Positions 1 through 7,077 of a stretch of DNA of 13,109 nt are shown piece after piece. Source of the stretch: Lachnospiraceae bacterium (lineage in GTDB: Bacteria > Bacillota > Clostridia > Lachnospirales > Lachnospiraceae); contig JAEEKC010000128.1 of assembly GCA_016282215.1 (NCBI GenBank), positions 1 through 13,109 on the forward strand, in the 5' to 3' direction. The notes below the pieces were generated by a model. That model saw only the letters and a list, made by a program, of their open reading frames with translations, did no database searches and was not told where the DNA came from. Both the position numbers and the translations under genes were made by a program. Numbering within the stretch: the stretch's first letter is position 1; each line of letters starts with the position of its first letter.

Positions 1-2243
1 TTCTTTCGGAAGTAAGTCTCGATCTGATCTGAGATACTCTTATCAATCTGCGAAACAACGCCGCCGAAATCATCTCCGATCTCAGCAGAAATACCGCCCT
101 TCTGCGATGTCCGAACTGCTGACAGCAGGTTTGCAAAGGTCAGTTCTCTTCCGCTGCCGACCAGTGATCCGACAGCCTTGTCGTCTCCTTTTTCAATCTG
201 GGTGATCAGACGGTAGATCCCCATGTAGCTTTCCCGTTCGTCCTGGGTGATATCACCGCTTTGCTCCATCTCATACAGGAAACGGGAATATTTTTCGCTG
301 CGCACGGGAAGGGAAAGCTCCTGCTCATCAAAGTAGGCCGAAAGCTCTGACAACGACTGCTCCATGGGATTGATCCCATCCCGGATCATCTGCAGCGTTG
401 CCGCCGGATTCATCTTTTTGAGCACCGATGTCAGCGTCTGGTCTGCAAGCCTGACACTTGCGATATTCTCCGGTGTCACATCCATATGGTTATAGGACAG
501 GATCCTGACTGCCTTGCGGTTATCTTCGGTCGGCAGAAGATCATTCATGGAAAGGAGCTCGTCCACATTACGGAAAGCATTTTTGATGCTGTCCCCGAGA
601 TCTGCCCGTGGTGCCGTCATCAGCGCTTCATAGCTCTCTCCTGCCTGTCTGTATGTCTCCTGCAGGTTCCTTCCTTCTTCACCGATCCGGCGAAGGCTTA
701 ATTCTTCAGTAGTGTCAACAATCCGTCCGAGCAATGCAGCCGGCATCTCAAAGAGCGCTTCCCTCTCCGCCATTGTCTGTGAGAAAAGTGCCTGCCCTTC
801 AGCGCTTCGTGCCTGCAGCCCCCAGGTCTGCCTGCCCGCAGTTTCTACTGCCTTCAGGTCATCCACCAGCTGCTCTAAGGGCGAAGTATCAATACTGTAT
901 CCAGATGAGAGCAACGACATATTCGCAGATACCGTCATCCGGAGCTGTACCTGCGCCAGTGTCAGTTTGGCTGCCTGTATCGTATCAGCGGATGCTGCGA
1001 AAGCCGCGGCTTCAGTATTCGCCATGCTCACCTGGGAGGTCACGCCATCTGCTGCAGCCGGCATGCTCCCGTCCGAAAATCCCTGTGCCATCATAAGATC
1101 GATCTGTCTCTGTGCCATGGAAAGCGACCGGATGGTAAATGTCTTCCCCTGCGCGATCACATTTTCCACAGCCCTGTCCGAGATCTGCTGTGTCTCCTCC
1201 ATCAGCTGCTCCGCCACAGCCCTAAGGCTTCTTCCGCCAAGGTCTGCTGCGCCTGCGCTCTTCCCTTCTGCAATGGCATCCGTCATATAGCTGATAGCCG
1301 TCCTATCATCGATGGGGATTTCGATCTCATCCAGCCTCGAAAGCGCCAGCAGGTTTTCCGGTGTCAGCGGAATATCCGCATCGATCAGAAACTCGCATTC
1401 CCGCTGCGTCTCATCATTTTCCAGAAGCCCTGCCTCGGATGTGATCTGTAAGATCCTTCCGGAGAGCATCTGCATCTCATCTGCCCCGAGTCCTTCCGCT
1501 GTCTTTCCGATATAACCGCCCAGACCTTCCGCAAAATATCCGCCTCCTTTGACAGCCGCGCTGCCGGCGGAGTATTGTGCCAGATAGATATTGTCAATCG
1601 TGGGATCAAGGTTGTTTTCCAGCAGATACTGCTTCATGCCGTCCGTCAGTCCCTGCACGGACGAGAGTTTTTCCATCTGGGAATGGATATCCCGTATGGT
1701 ATCTTCTGTCATGGGAAGATCTTTTTCGCGGTAAGCATTTGCTAACTCTTTTGCAAATGTCTCGCTGCCGGTGATCTCGCGGAGCATATCCATATCCAGA
1801 TCGCCCTGGCCGTTAAACCCTTCGACTACCGTGCCGCTTCTGGCCATCACAGTCTTGATATGATCCATGATAGTCACACTGTCGGATGCCTCGATCTTGC
1901 CCGGATGCACGCCTTCCTGCGTCAGTTTCCGGTAATCCTCTCCTGACATGGTATGGGACATGACTACCATATATTTGTTCATTGCCGCAGGATCATTGGA
2001 TGACGCCTTTTCTACAATGTTTTCCGTCTCTTCTTTCTGTCTTCCGTAGCTTCCCGGTGCCACTGCCTTTCCGGAAAGGTCCACAGAAAAACCGGCAGGG
2101 CTGCCTGCTTGATTCACCGGTGTCATGCCTCTCTGACCTGTTGCCAGAGGGCCGCCTGCCGGTGCAAAGCCTTCAGTCCTGCCTGCCTGCATGGCGGCAT
2201 TCTTTGCCGCCTCTTTTTGCATCTGTTCAAAATTAATCTTCAT
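1..2243 (-). CDS. Large uncharacterised protein (DUF6240-like), C-terminus outside window
   Basis: The frame is open without a stop from the ATG at 2243 to the left edge, giving 747 complete codons; the C-terminus is missing. The start is supported by an AAAGGG ribosome binding site about 6 bases upstream and by the N-terminus MKINFEQMQKEAAKNA. I see no signal peptide or membrane segment. Residues about 10-50 are rich in Ala, Gly and Pro; the rest looks soluble, mostly helical and acidic, with many Met, Leu and Ala residues. I recognise no catalytic motif. Length and composition recall the long Lachnospiraceae proteins called DUF6240, but that match is from memory and uncertain. A SigD-like promoter upstream makes a motility-related role possible, which is inference. 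The plus-strand frames over this region, up to 192 codons, are antisense shadows. Confidence 0.8.
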   Translation of the reverse strand, partial: MKINFEQMQKEAAKNAAMQAGRTEGFAPAGGPLATGQRGMTPVNQAGSPAGFSVDLSGKAVAPGSYGRQKEETENIVEKASSNDPAAMNKYMVVMSHTMSGEDYRKLTQEGVHPGKIEASDSVTIMDHIKTVMARSGTVVEGFNGQGDLDMDMLREITGSETFAKELANAYREKDLPMTEDTIRDIHSQMEKLSSVQGLTDGMKQYLLENNLDPTIDNIYLAQYSAGSAAVKGGGYFAEGLGGYIGKTAEGLGADEMQMLSGRILQITSEAGLLENDETQRECEFLIDADIPLTPENLLALSRLDEIEIPIDDRTAISYMTDAIAEGKSAGAADLGGRSLRAVAEQLMEETQQISDRAVENVIAQGKTFTIRSLSMAQRQIDLMMAQGFSDGSMPAAADGVTSQVSMANTEAAAFAASADTIQAAKLTLAQVQLRMTVSANMSLLSSGYSIDTSPLEQLVDDLKAVETAGRQTWGLQARSAEGQALFSQTMAEREALFEMPAALLGRIVDTTEELSLRRIGEEGRNLQETYRQAGESYEALMTAPRADLGDSIKNAFRNVDELLSMNDLLPTEDNRKAVRILSYNHMDVTPENIASVRLADQTLTSVLKKMNPAATLQMIRDGINPMEQSLSELSAYFDEQELSLPVRSEKYSRFLYEMEQSGDITQDERESYMGIYRLITQIEKGDDKAVGSLVGSGRELTFANLLSAVRTSQKGGISAEIGDDFGGVVSQIDKSISDQIETYFRK

Positions 2244-2259
2244 ATTGACCCTTTCGCCA

Positions 2260-2312
2260 ATTGATCAGTCAGTTTTCGACTCGTATTTCCATATCGGTCT
2301 CTGGGCTATCAA
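2260..2312 (-). repeat. Dispersed leader repeat, copy F
   Basis: Copy F of the seven-copy repeat family lies in the leader of the large uncharacterised gene, ending about 15 bases before its start. Read on the minus strand it has the conserved core CCGATATGGAAA followed by AAAACTGACTGATCAA. It can fold as CAG/CTG outside, GAC/GUC in the middle, and UAU/AUA closing a GGAA loop at the tip. It lacks the GTGTAAAG arm of the other copies. Confidence 0.55.
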
Positions 2313-2354
2313 TCGTTTCATCGTTTTTGGGGGTATGCGTTTTCTATACCATAT

Positions 2355-2382
2355 ATTTCGGCACTATCTGGGTCATTCTTTA
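2355..2382 (-). promoter_or_regulatory. Candidate SigD (sigma-28) flagellar promoter for the large unknown gene
   Basis: On the minus strand TAAA (2379-2382) is followed after 16 bases by GCCGAAAT (2355-2362). The known Bacillus SigD consensus is TAAA, a spacer of 14-16, then GCCGATAT, so there is one mismatch in the -10 element. No good SigA promoter is visible in the same 172-base gap. The site would give a leader of about 105 bases containing repeat copy F. It is a motif match only. Confidence 0.4.
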
Positions 2383-2415
2383 CCACGGAAATCTTATCCT
2401 GCGCTCATCCAGCTC

Positions 2416-3189
2416 TTATCCTGCGCCCATGGCACCGATAAACTCCCGTACTCTGGCGTTTTCCGAAGAAAAGACTTCATCCGGAGAGCCTTCTGCGGCA
2501 ACCACGCCTTTTTCCATAAAAATGATGCGGTCTGATAATTCCCTGGCAAACTGCATCTCATGTGTCACAATGACCATGGTCATATGTTCATCGGCCAGAG
2601 AACGGATCACTTTCAGCACTTCCCCGGTCAGCTCCGGATCAAGGGCCGAGGTCGGTTCATCAAAAAACAGGATATCCGGGGAAAGCGCCAGCGCCCTTGC
2701 GATGGAGACTCTCTGCTGCTGTCCGCCGGACAGCTGAAACGGGTAAGCCTCCGCTTTTTCCGCCAGTCCGAGCCTTGCAAGCAGATCTCTTGCTTTTTTC
2801 TCAGCAGATGCTTTATCCGCACCGCCTGTCAGCATCTGCGGCTCGCACACATTTTTCAATACGCTGTAATGAGGAAAGAGATTGAAGTTCTGAAATACCA
2901 GACCAAAATGCCGGTGCAGTTTTTTCAGCTCTGCCTTCGGCTGATAAACGCTCTTTCCGTTTTCACTCTTAGCGGCATATTCGCCGAGATACGCCAAAGA
3001 GCCGTCATCCATCCATTCCAGCATAGTCGCGCACCGCAGGATCGTGGACTTTCCCGAGCCGGACGGTCCGATGATGGATACGACTTCTCCTTTTTTTACA
3101 TGCAAAGAAAAATCCCTGATGACCTCCAGGTCACCAAAGGATTTTTTCATATGATCAATGGAAAGCAATACCTGATCCTGATCTTCCAT
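2416..3189 (-). CDS. Polar amino-acid ABC transporter, ATP-binding protein (GlnQ/HisP type)
   Basis: A 257-residue cytoplasmic ATPase that powers amino-acid import. Visible motifs are Walker A GPSGSGKST at 41-49, Q-loop Gln100, the signature LSGGQQQR at 153-160, Walker B ILFFDEP at 173-179, D-loop SALD at 181-184, and switch His210. The spacing is that of the family that energises HisM/GlnP-type permeases. I chose the ATG at 3189 because GGGAG lies 6 bases upstream; the longer frame from 3294 would overlap the permease gene and adds residues with no homology I can see. It is the last gene of the importer operon, 61 bases after the permease. Substrate specificity within polar amino acids or cystine cannot be told. 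Confidence 0.95.
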   Translation of the reverse strand: MEDQDQVLLSIDHMKKSFGDLEVIRDFSLHVKKGEVVSIIGPSGSGKSTILRCATMLEWMDDGSLAYLGEYAAKSENGKSVYQPKAELKKLHRHFGLVFQNFNLFPHYSVLKNVCEPQMLTGGADKASAEKKARDLLARLGLAEKAEAYPFQLSGGQQQRVSIARALALSPDILFFDEPTSALDPELTGEVLKVIRSLADEHMTMVIVTHEMQFARELSDRIIFMEKGVVAAEGSPDEVFSSENARVREFIGAMGAG

Positions 3190-3250
3190 AGATTCTCCCG
3201 TCTTTGAAATTATTCGTTGTTTTCCGGTTTCGCGCTGATATAGGAAATAA

Positions 3251-3901
3251 TTATCTGTAATATGACAGTTTTTTCTCAATAGATTCCATGACAAACGCCA
3301 CCAGCAGATTAAAGATGTAATAAAACAGTCCCGCTACCATCAACGGCATGACCGTGGTCTGGGCACTGGCCACCTGCTTTGCCATGGTGAACATCTCAGC
3401 TACCGCAAGGGCAAATGCAAGGGACGTATCTTTTACCAATGTGATGACTTCATTGGTCACCGGCGGAAGGACTCTTTTTACCACCTGAGGAAAAATGATC
3501 CTGAAAAAAGTCTGCCCCTGTGAATAACCCAGCACCTTGGCTGCTTCGTACTGGCCCACCGGAATGGATTCGATGCCGGCTCTGTAGATCTCGGCAAAAT
3601 ATGCTGCGTAATTCAGCACAAAACCGATGATCACGGCCGTCATGCGGTATCCGGCACTGATCTTCATCCCGAACAGATAATAAGGTCCGAAATACACCAC
3701 CAAAAGCTGCAGCATCAGTGGTGTTCCACGCATGATGGAAATATAAACTTTACTGACCGTCCGTAAAATGCCGTTTTTCGACATCCGGCCGAAAGAAACA
3801 AACAGCCCCAGCGGCAGGGAAAACAGCAGTGTCAGAATAAAGATCTCCACTGTCACCACCATACCGCCGCCAAGCTGCAATAACATAGTCTGAAGATTCA
3901 T
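3251..3901 (-). CDS. Polar amino-acid ABC transporter, permease protein (HisM/GlnP type)
   Basis: A 216-residue inner-membrane protein with hydrophobic segments near residues 12-36, 62-80, 86-104, about 160-175 and 185-205. It carries the family hallmark RGTPLMLQL at 58-66 and the cytoplasmic EAA loop that contacts the ATPase (EAAKVLGYSQGQTFFRIIFPQ region, 119-139). Only one permease gene is present, so the transporter probably uses a homodimer. The ATG at 3901 is preferred because GGGAG sits 6 bases upstream; a TTG at 3907 would leave no spacing. It lies 120 bases after the binding-protein gene, and that gap holds repeat copy D. Confidence 0.95.
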   Translation of the reverse strand: MNLQTMLLQLGGGMVVTVEIFILTLLFSLPLGLFVSFGRMSKNGILRTVSKVYISIMRGTPLMLQLLVVYFGPYYLFGMKISAGYRMTAVIIGFVLNYAAYFAEIYRAGIESIPVGQYEAAKVLGYSQGQTFFRIIFPQVVKRVLPPVTNEVITLVKDTSLAFALAVAEMFTMAKQVASAQTTVMPLMVAGLFYYIFNLLVAFVMESIEKKLSYYR

Positions 3902-3949
3902 TCGCAACTCCCGAAGATTAGCCTAAATGATTCACGGTTTTGCATCCTG

Positions 3950-4003
3950 TTTATCAGCAGTTTTGGCTCCGGATCTTTATACCGGACTTTACACAGCCTT
4001 TCG
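3950..4003 (-). repeat. Dispersed leader repeat, copy D
   Basis: Copy D lies between the binding-protein and permease genes. Minus strand: GTGTAAAGTCCGGTATAAAG, then a spacer, then AAAACTGCTGATAAA. It can fold with GGCU pairing to AGCC outside and UCCGG pairing to CCGGA inside. It shares AAAGTCCGGT and CCGGAGCC exactly with copy G upstream of the vWA gene. It lies about 50 bases before the permease start, farther from the ribosome binding site than the other copies. Confidence 0.65.
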
Positions 4004-4021
4004 ACAGTATGCAAATAATTA

Positions 4022-4813
4022 TCAATGCTTCAGACAGATAGTACTTTCTTGTCCCCAATCCTTTGCGATCTTCTCGAAGGTACCGTCATCAAGCATCTCG
4101 AACAGGGTATTCTGTACCGTATCACGAAGGGCTTCGTTTCCAAGCAAAAAGCCCACACCGTACTGTTCGGAAGAAAGGTAATCAGACAGGATGACGAACT
4201 TTCCAGCGTCCCTGGATTCCATCTGATAATTTGCCACGCCGATATCCATGGCTACCGCATCAACAGCCCCTGCTTCAAGATCCATAAAAGCCGTGTTATA
4301 ATCGGCGAACTGATTCATGGATGCAAAACTGTCAGCCAGCTCTTTATTCTCATCCTCCTGCAATGCGGCAAGGGCGGAAGAATCTGCCTGTACGGCAACG
4401 ATCTTGCCGGCCAGGTCAGCCTGGGAAGAGATGCCGGAATCCGCTGCAACCACAAATACCTGCGAATTATCTACGTAAGGCACAGTCCAGGTATAGGCAT
4501 CTTCTCTGCCGTTGATGGTAAATCCGTTCCAGATACAGTCAATGGATCCGGATGAAAGTTCCATATCCTTTGCGTCCCAGTCAATAGGCTGTTTTTTCAG
4601 TGTCCAGCCGTTGCGCTTGCAGACTTCTTCTGCCAGGGAAAGGTCAAAGCCCACATACTCGCCATTATCGTCCATATAGCCGTAAGGCGGAAATTCTGCG
4701 TCAAAACCAACGGTAAAGGTGTTTCCCTTCAGTCCGCCGCTGTTTGAACCACAGCCAAACAAAAGCATTGCCATCATGGCACAGCACAATAAAATCGCTA
4801 CTCTTTTTTTCAT
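4022..4813 (-). CDS. Amino-acid ABC transporter substrate-binding lipoprotein (family 3)
   Basis: A 263-residue extracellular solute receptor for the importer encoded downstream. The N-terminus MKKR plus a hydrophobic stretch ends in LLFGC, a lipobox with Cys21 as the probable lipidated residue; Phe at the -2 position is less usual. The mature part begins with TVGFDAEFPPYGYMDDNGEYVGFD, the typical start of family 3 binding proteins, and continues with the expected GSIDCIWNGFTI and AVAMDIGVANY strands. Length is normal. GGAGA lies just upstream of the ATG. It is the first gene of the operon, behind a strong promoter and a leader of about 78 bases that holds repeat copy E. Confidence 0.95.
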   Translation of the reverse strand: MKKRVAILLCCAMMAMLLFGCGSNSGGLKGNTFTVGFDAEFPPYGYMDDNGEYVGFDLSLAEEVCKRNGWTLKKQPIDWDAKDMELSSGSIDCIWNGFTINGREDAYTWTVPYVDNSQVFVVAADSGISSQADLAGKIVAVQADSSALAALQEDENKELADSFASMNQFADYNTAFMDLEAGAVDAVAMDIGVANYQMESRDAGKFVILSDYLSSEQYGVGFLLGNEALRDTVQNTLFEMLDDGTFEKIAKDWGQESTICLKH

Positions 4814-4827
4814 AATTTTCTCCTTAT

Positions 4828-4873
4828 TTCATCAGTAGTATTTTGCCCCCGCATTCTCATACCACACATCCAT
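4828..4873 (-). repeat. Dispersed leader repeat, copy E
   Basis: Copy E, a diverged member, lies in the transcribed leader of the binding-protein gene. Minus strand: GGTATGAGAATGC, then GGGGGCAAAA, then TACTACTGATGAAATAAGGAG, so the ribosome binding site directly follows. GUAU can pair with AUGC around a GAGA tetraloop. The GTGTAAAG arm is not conserved. Its ATG opens a 16-codon frame that ends on the ATGA overlapping the gene start. Confidence 0.5.
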
Positions 4874-4897
4874 TATTCTTTGTACACACCCGTTTGT

Positions 4898-4926
4898 ATG
4901 CTATCATTTCAGCCTTTTTCTGTCAA
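4898..4926 (-). promoter_or_regulatory. SigA-type promoter of the amino-acid importer operon
   Basis: On the minus strand a consensus -35 TTGACA (4921-4926), a 17-base spacer and -10 TAGCAT (4898-4903). Transcription would start near 4891, giving a leader of about 78 bases before the binding-protein ATG at 4813. The leader contains repeat copy E, so that repeat is transcribed. Confidence 0.75.
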
Positions 4927-4953
4927 GAAAAGCGAAAGGCTGTGATTTTTCGG

Positions 4954-4982
4954 TTGCGCCACCTTGCATTTCGTTTTATACT
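4954..4982 (+). promoter_or_regulatory. SigA-type promoter of the GNAT gene
   Basis: TTGCGC (4954-4959), a 17-base spacer, then TATACT (4977-4982). The start would be near 4989, about 80 bases before the acetyltransferase ATG. It is divergent from the importer promoter, with -35 boxes about 27 bases apart. Confidence 0.6.
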
Positions 4983-4992
4983 AAGCAAAAAA

Positions 4993-5038
4993 GCGGGCAT
5001 CCCTTCAGTATTTCCAGTCACAAACCGCCGGATGCCGC
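4993..5038 (+). other. Possible RNA hairpin in the GNAT leader
   Basis: GGCATCC (4996-5002) is exactly complementary to GGATGCC (5030-5036), with GC-rich flanks and a loop of about 27 bases. It begins just after the predicted transcription start and ends about 35 bases before the gene. There is no T-run after it, so it is not an intrinsic terminator. A function is not evident. Confidence 0.35.
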
Positions 5039-5071
5039 GGCTGATTTCATCATGACACAGAGGTAGCTGCC

Positions 5072-5515
5072 ATGGATATTATCCGAAAATATTACGAACC
5101 GGATCTGAAAAAAGTCATGCGCATCTGGTATGACAGCAATTTAGAAGCCCATGATTTCATACCCACATCTTACTGGGACCGACATTTCGGCTATGTTTCC
5201 CGTCTGATCCCGCGGACCGAAGTCTATGTGTATGAAATTGACGGACAGGTTGTCGGTTTTGTCGGTGTGGACGAAGGATATATCAATGGGATCTTCGTGG
5301 AAAAAGACTACCGCGGACAGGGCATCGGCACCAGGCTCCTTGCCTATGTGGCAGATATCTACGATGTGATCGAACTCCATGTCTTCGAGAATAATATGGG
5401 TGCCGTACGCTTCTATGAAAACAGAAGATTCATAAAAATCGAAGAAGAGACTAACGAAGATATCGGCGAGGTGGAATATAAAATGTTTTATAGAAAACCG
5501 AAGGAAGAAGTTTAA
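5072..5515 (+). CDS. GNAT-family N-acetyltransferase (YjaB-like)
   Basis: A 147-residue cytoplasmic enzyme expected to move an acetyl group from acetyl-CoA to an amine; the substrate is unknown. The acetyl-CoA binding motif is VEKDYRGQGIGTRLL at 76-90, with the Q-x-x-G-x-G/A pattern at 82-87. The ELHVFENNMGAVRFYENRRF stretch (101-120) is the usual later motif. The N-terminal IWYDSNLEAHDFI resembles E. coli YjaB. Length is normal for a single domain. AGAGG precedes the ATG by 8-9 bases. It is the only complete plus-strand gene here, has its own promoter, and converges on the vWA gene with only 3 bases between the stop codons. Confidence 0.92.
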   Translation: MDIIRKYYEPDLKKVMRIWYDSNLEAHDFIPTSYWDRHFGYVSRLIPRTEVYVYEIDGQVVGFVGVDEGYINGIFVEKDYRGQGIGTRLLAYVADIYDVIELHVFENNMGAVRFYENRRFIKIEEETNEDIGEVEYKMFYRKPKEEV

Positions 5516-5518
5516 AGA

Positions 5519-7036
5519 TCATTCAAGCACTACCTTAGCCGCCCAGACAGGAACCGCAGGGCGGCTTTCGTCTTCCCTGGTGAAGACAAACAGTGACTTA
5601 TAAGCGGGTTCCGCCTCCGGATATACGCCGTATCCGTCAGTAAAGTAGATCAAACCGCGCAGATTTGTCAGTTTCTTTTCTTCGATCAACTTATCCACAT
5701 AGGCAAAGGCCGGACGAAAATCCGTCGCCCCCAGTCCCCTGATCTCCATTTTTTCCAGCAGCTCATCAATATTCCCTAAATCCGTGATCACCGTATCGCT
5801 TCGCACCTGATCATCGCACTGCAGCAGATGAATGTTGACCTTGGTAAAAAAGCTGCCCATGTTGCCCAGGATCTGCACCGTCTTTTTCAAAAAGTCTTCA
5901 ACCAGTCCTTTCCGGCAGGATGCAGAGGTATCGATCACGATCACAAAATCCCGGATCTTTTTTTCATCCGTATATTCCAGCGGCTCGATCAGCGGCATAT
6001 TGCCGTATTCCCGAAGTCCATAAGTATAGAAAATATAATCGAACTCATCCTCGGACACCTTCATATCTTCCGCATAAACGGCAAAGGTGGCCAGGACCTG
6101 CGCATAATCCGCCCGCTGCCTGGTTGCCATGGAAAGGTTCAAAAGCAGGCTCTCCCCACCGCTTTTGGTCTTTGAAAAACTCTTCAGATCTGCTTTGACA
6201 CGCTCTGCGATCCTGCGAAAGGCTTCCATATTCGGAACAACCTCTGTCCTGACCTCCCAGCTGATGTGCTCATCCATATGGGAAAGAACCTGCAATCTAT
6301 GAATACGATCCCGGTCTCCGAATCGGCATCCGGCAGATTTCAACCCAGCTGTTTGCCGGTCTGTCGATTCCGGTTTTTCCAAGAAGTTTTCATCTGCATC
6401 ACAATCTGCGCCATCACAGCCGACCGCCACATCATTCAACAGAAACTCATAAATATTCTCAGCCGTAAATGACATCTGCCCGCCGCGTCCGGCCATGCTT
6501 CTTTCCGATTGTTCCCATCTGGTCCTGTGGGCATAATCCTCCAAAAGCGGCGGATTCATCGCCTCTTTGAGCGCTTCGATCTCAGCGGCCAGCTGTGTAT
6601 CTTTTGCCAGCCTCGCATCTGGGAGAGATAGATCGGCGATCACATTTTCCACTGCCAGATCCACTGCCAGATCCCAGATCTTTCGATGTTTTATTTTATC
6701 ATAACCATATCCGTGAAAAAAAATCAGATGCAGCAAACAGTGCAGATACAACCGAAGGGGAAAGGCGAGCTCTTTGCCTGTGCGCCGAATAAGCCAGACG
6801 GGATCATAATAGAGGTACTTTCCGTCCGTAGAAGCTCCCTCAAGACCTTGGCGGGGCGTTGGCATAAGCGCATATACCGCGACAGCAAAAAAACGCAGAT
6901 GAATGATCATGACATCTCTTGCCAGCGCCATCAGATTGGCTGCAAGCGTCACGGTCTGATCAGCCTGTTTTTTCTCTTCCGTCTGATCAGTCATCTCATC
7001 TGCGTTTAAGTTTTTTTCTAAATTGTTCTGACTCAT
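5519..7036 (-). CDS. vWA-like / DUF2201-type metallopeptidase-like protein
   Basis: A 505-residue soluble protein with two parts. The N-terminal part resembles the putative metallopeptidase domain of DUF2201 proteins: His at 99, 103 and 108 (HCLLHLIFFHG) followed by WDLAVDLAVE at 121-130. The catalytic Glu of a HExxH motif is not present (HCLLH), so peptidase activity is doubtful. Residues about 170-245 are a variable, charged linker. The C-terminal part is a vWA-like domain with metal-site motifs DTSAS (369-373), GATDF (436-440) and FTDGYG (465-470). Such proteins are commonly encoded beside a MoxR-type AAA ATPase; none is seen here. I chose ATG 7036, which has GGAG 7 bases upstream, over GTG 7057. 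It lies 36 bases after plsC. Confidence 0.88.
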   Translation of the reverse strand: MSQNNLEKNLNADEMTDQTEEKKQADQTVTLAANLMALARDVMIIHLRFFAVAVYALMPTPRQGLEGASTDGKYLYYDPVWLIRRTGKELAFPLRLYLHCLLHLIFFHGYGYDKIKHRKIWDLAVDLAVENVIADLSLPDARLAKDTQLAAEIEALKEAMNPPLLEDYAHRTRWEQSERSMAGRGGQMSFTAENIYEFLLNDVAVGCDGADCDADENFLEKPESTDRQTAGLKSAGCRFGDRDRIHRLQVLSHMDEHISWEVRTEVVPNMEAFRRIAERVKADLKSFSKTKSGGESLLLNLSMATRQRADYAQVLATFAVYAEDMKVSEDEFDYIFYTYGLREYGNMPLIEPLEYTDEKKIRDFVIVIDTSASCRKGLVEDFLKKTVQILGNMGSFFTKVNIHLLQCDDQVRSDTVITDLGNIDELLEKMEIRGLGATDFRPAFAYVDKLIEEKKLTNLRGLIYFTDGYGVYPEAEPAYKSLFVFTREDESRPAVPVWAAKVVLE

Positions 7037-7077
7037 TAACCGGCTCCGGTTTTCCACCGGACTTTGCCTGCCTTACA
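7037..7077 (-). repeat. Dispersed leader repeat, copy G (compact)
   Basis: Copy G fills the gap between plsC and the vWA gene and includes the plsC stop codon. Minus strand: AAGGCAGGCAAAGTCCGGTG, then GAAAACCGGAGCCGG. UCCGGU pairs with ACCGGA around a GGAAA loop (6 bp), with GGC/GCC outside. It matches copy D closely in AAAGTCCGGT and CCGGAGCC but lacks the AAAACTRCTGATAAA tail; the ribosome binding site GGAG of the vWA gene lies in its 3' arm. Confidence 0.55.

Noticed and set aside
712..1290. 192-codon plus-strand open frame
   Set aside because: It lies antisense within the 747-codon minus-strand frame, has no ribosome binding site, and its Ser/Cys/Ala-rich product looks like a shadow.
4843..5055. 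70-codon plus-strand frame in the importer/GNAT gap
   Set aside because: It crosses both promoters, has no ribosome binding site, and has low-complexity composition.
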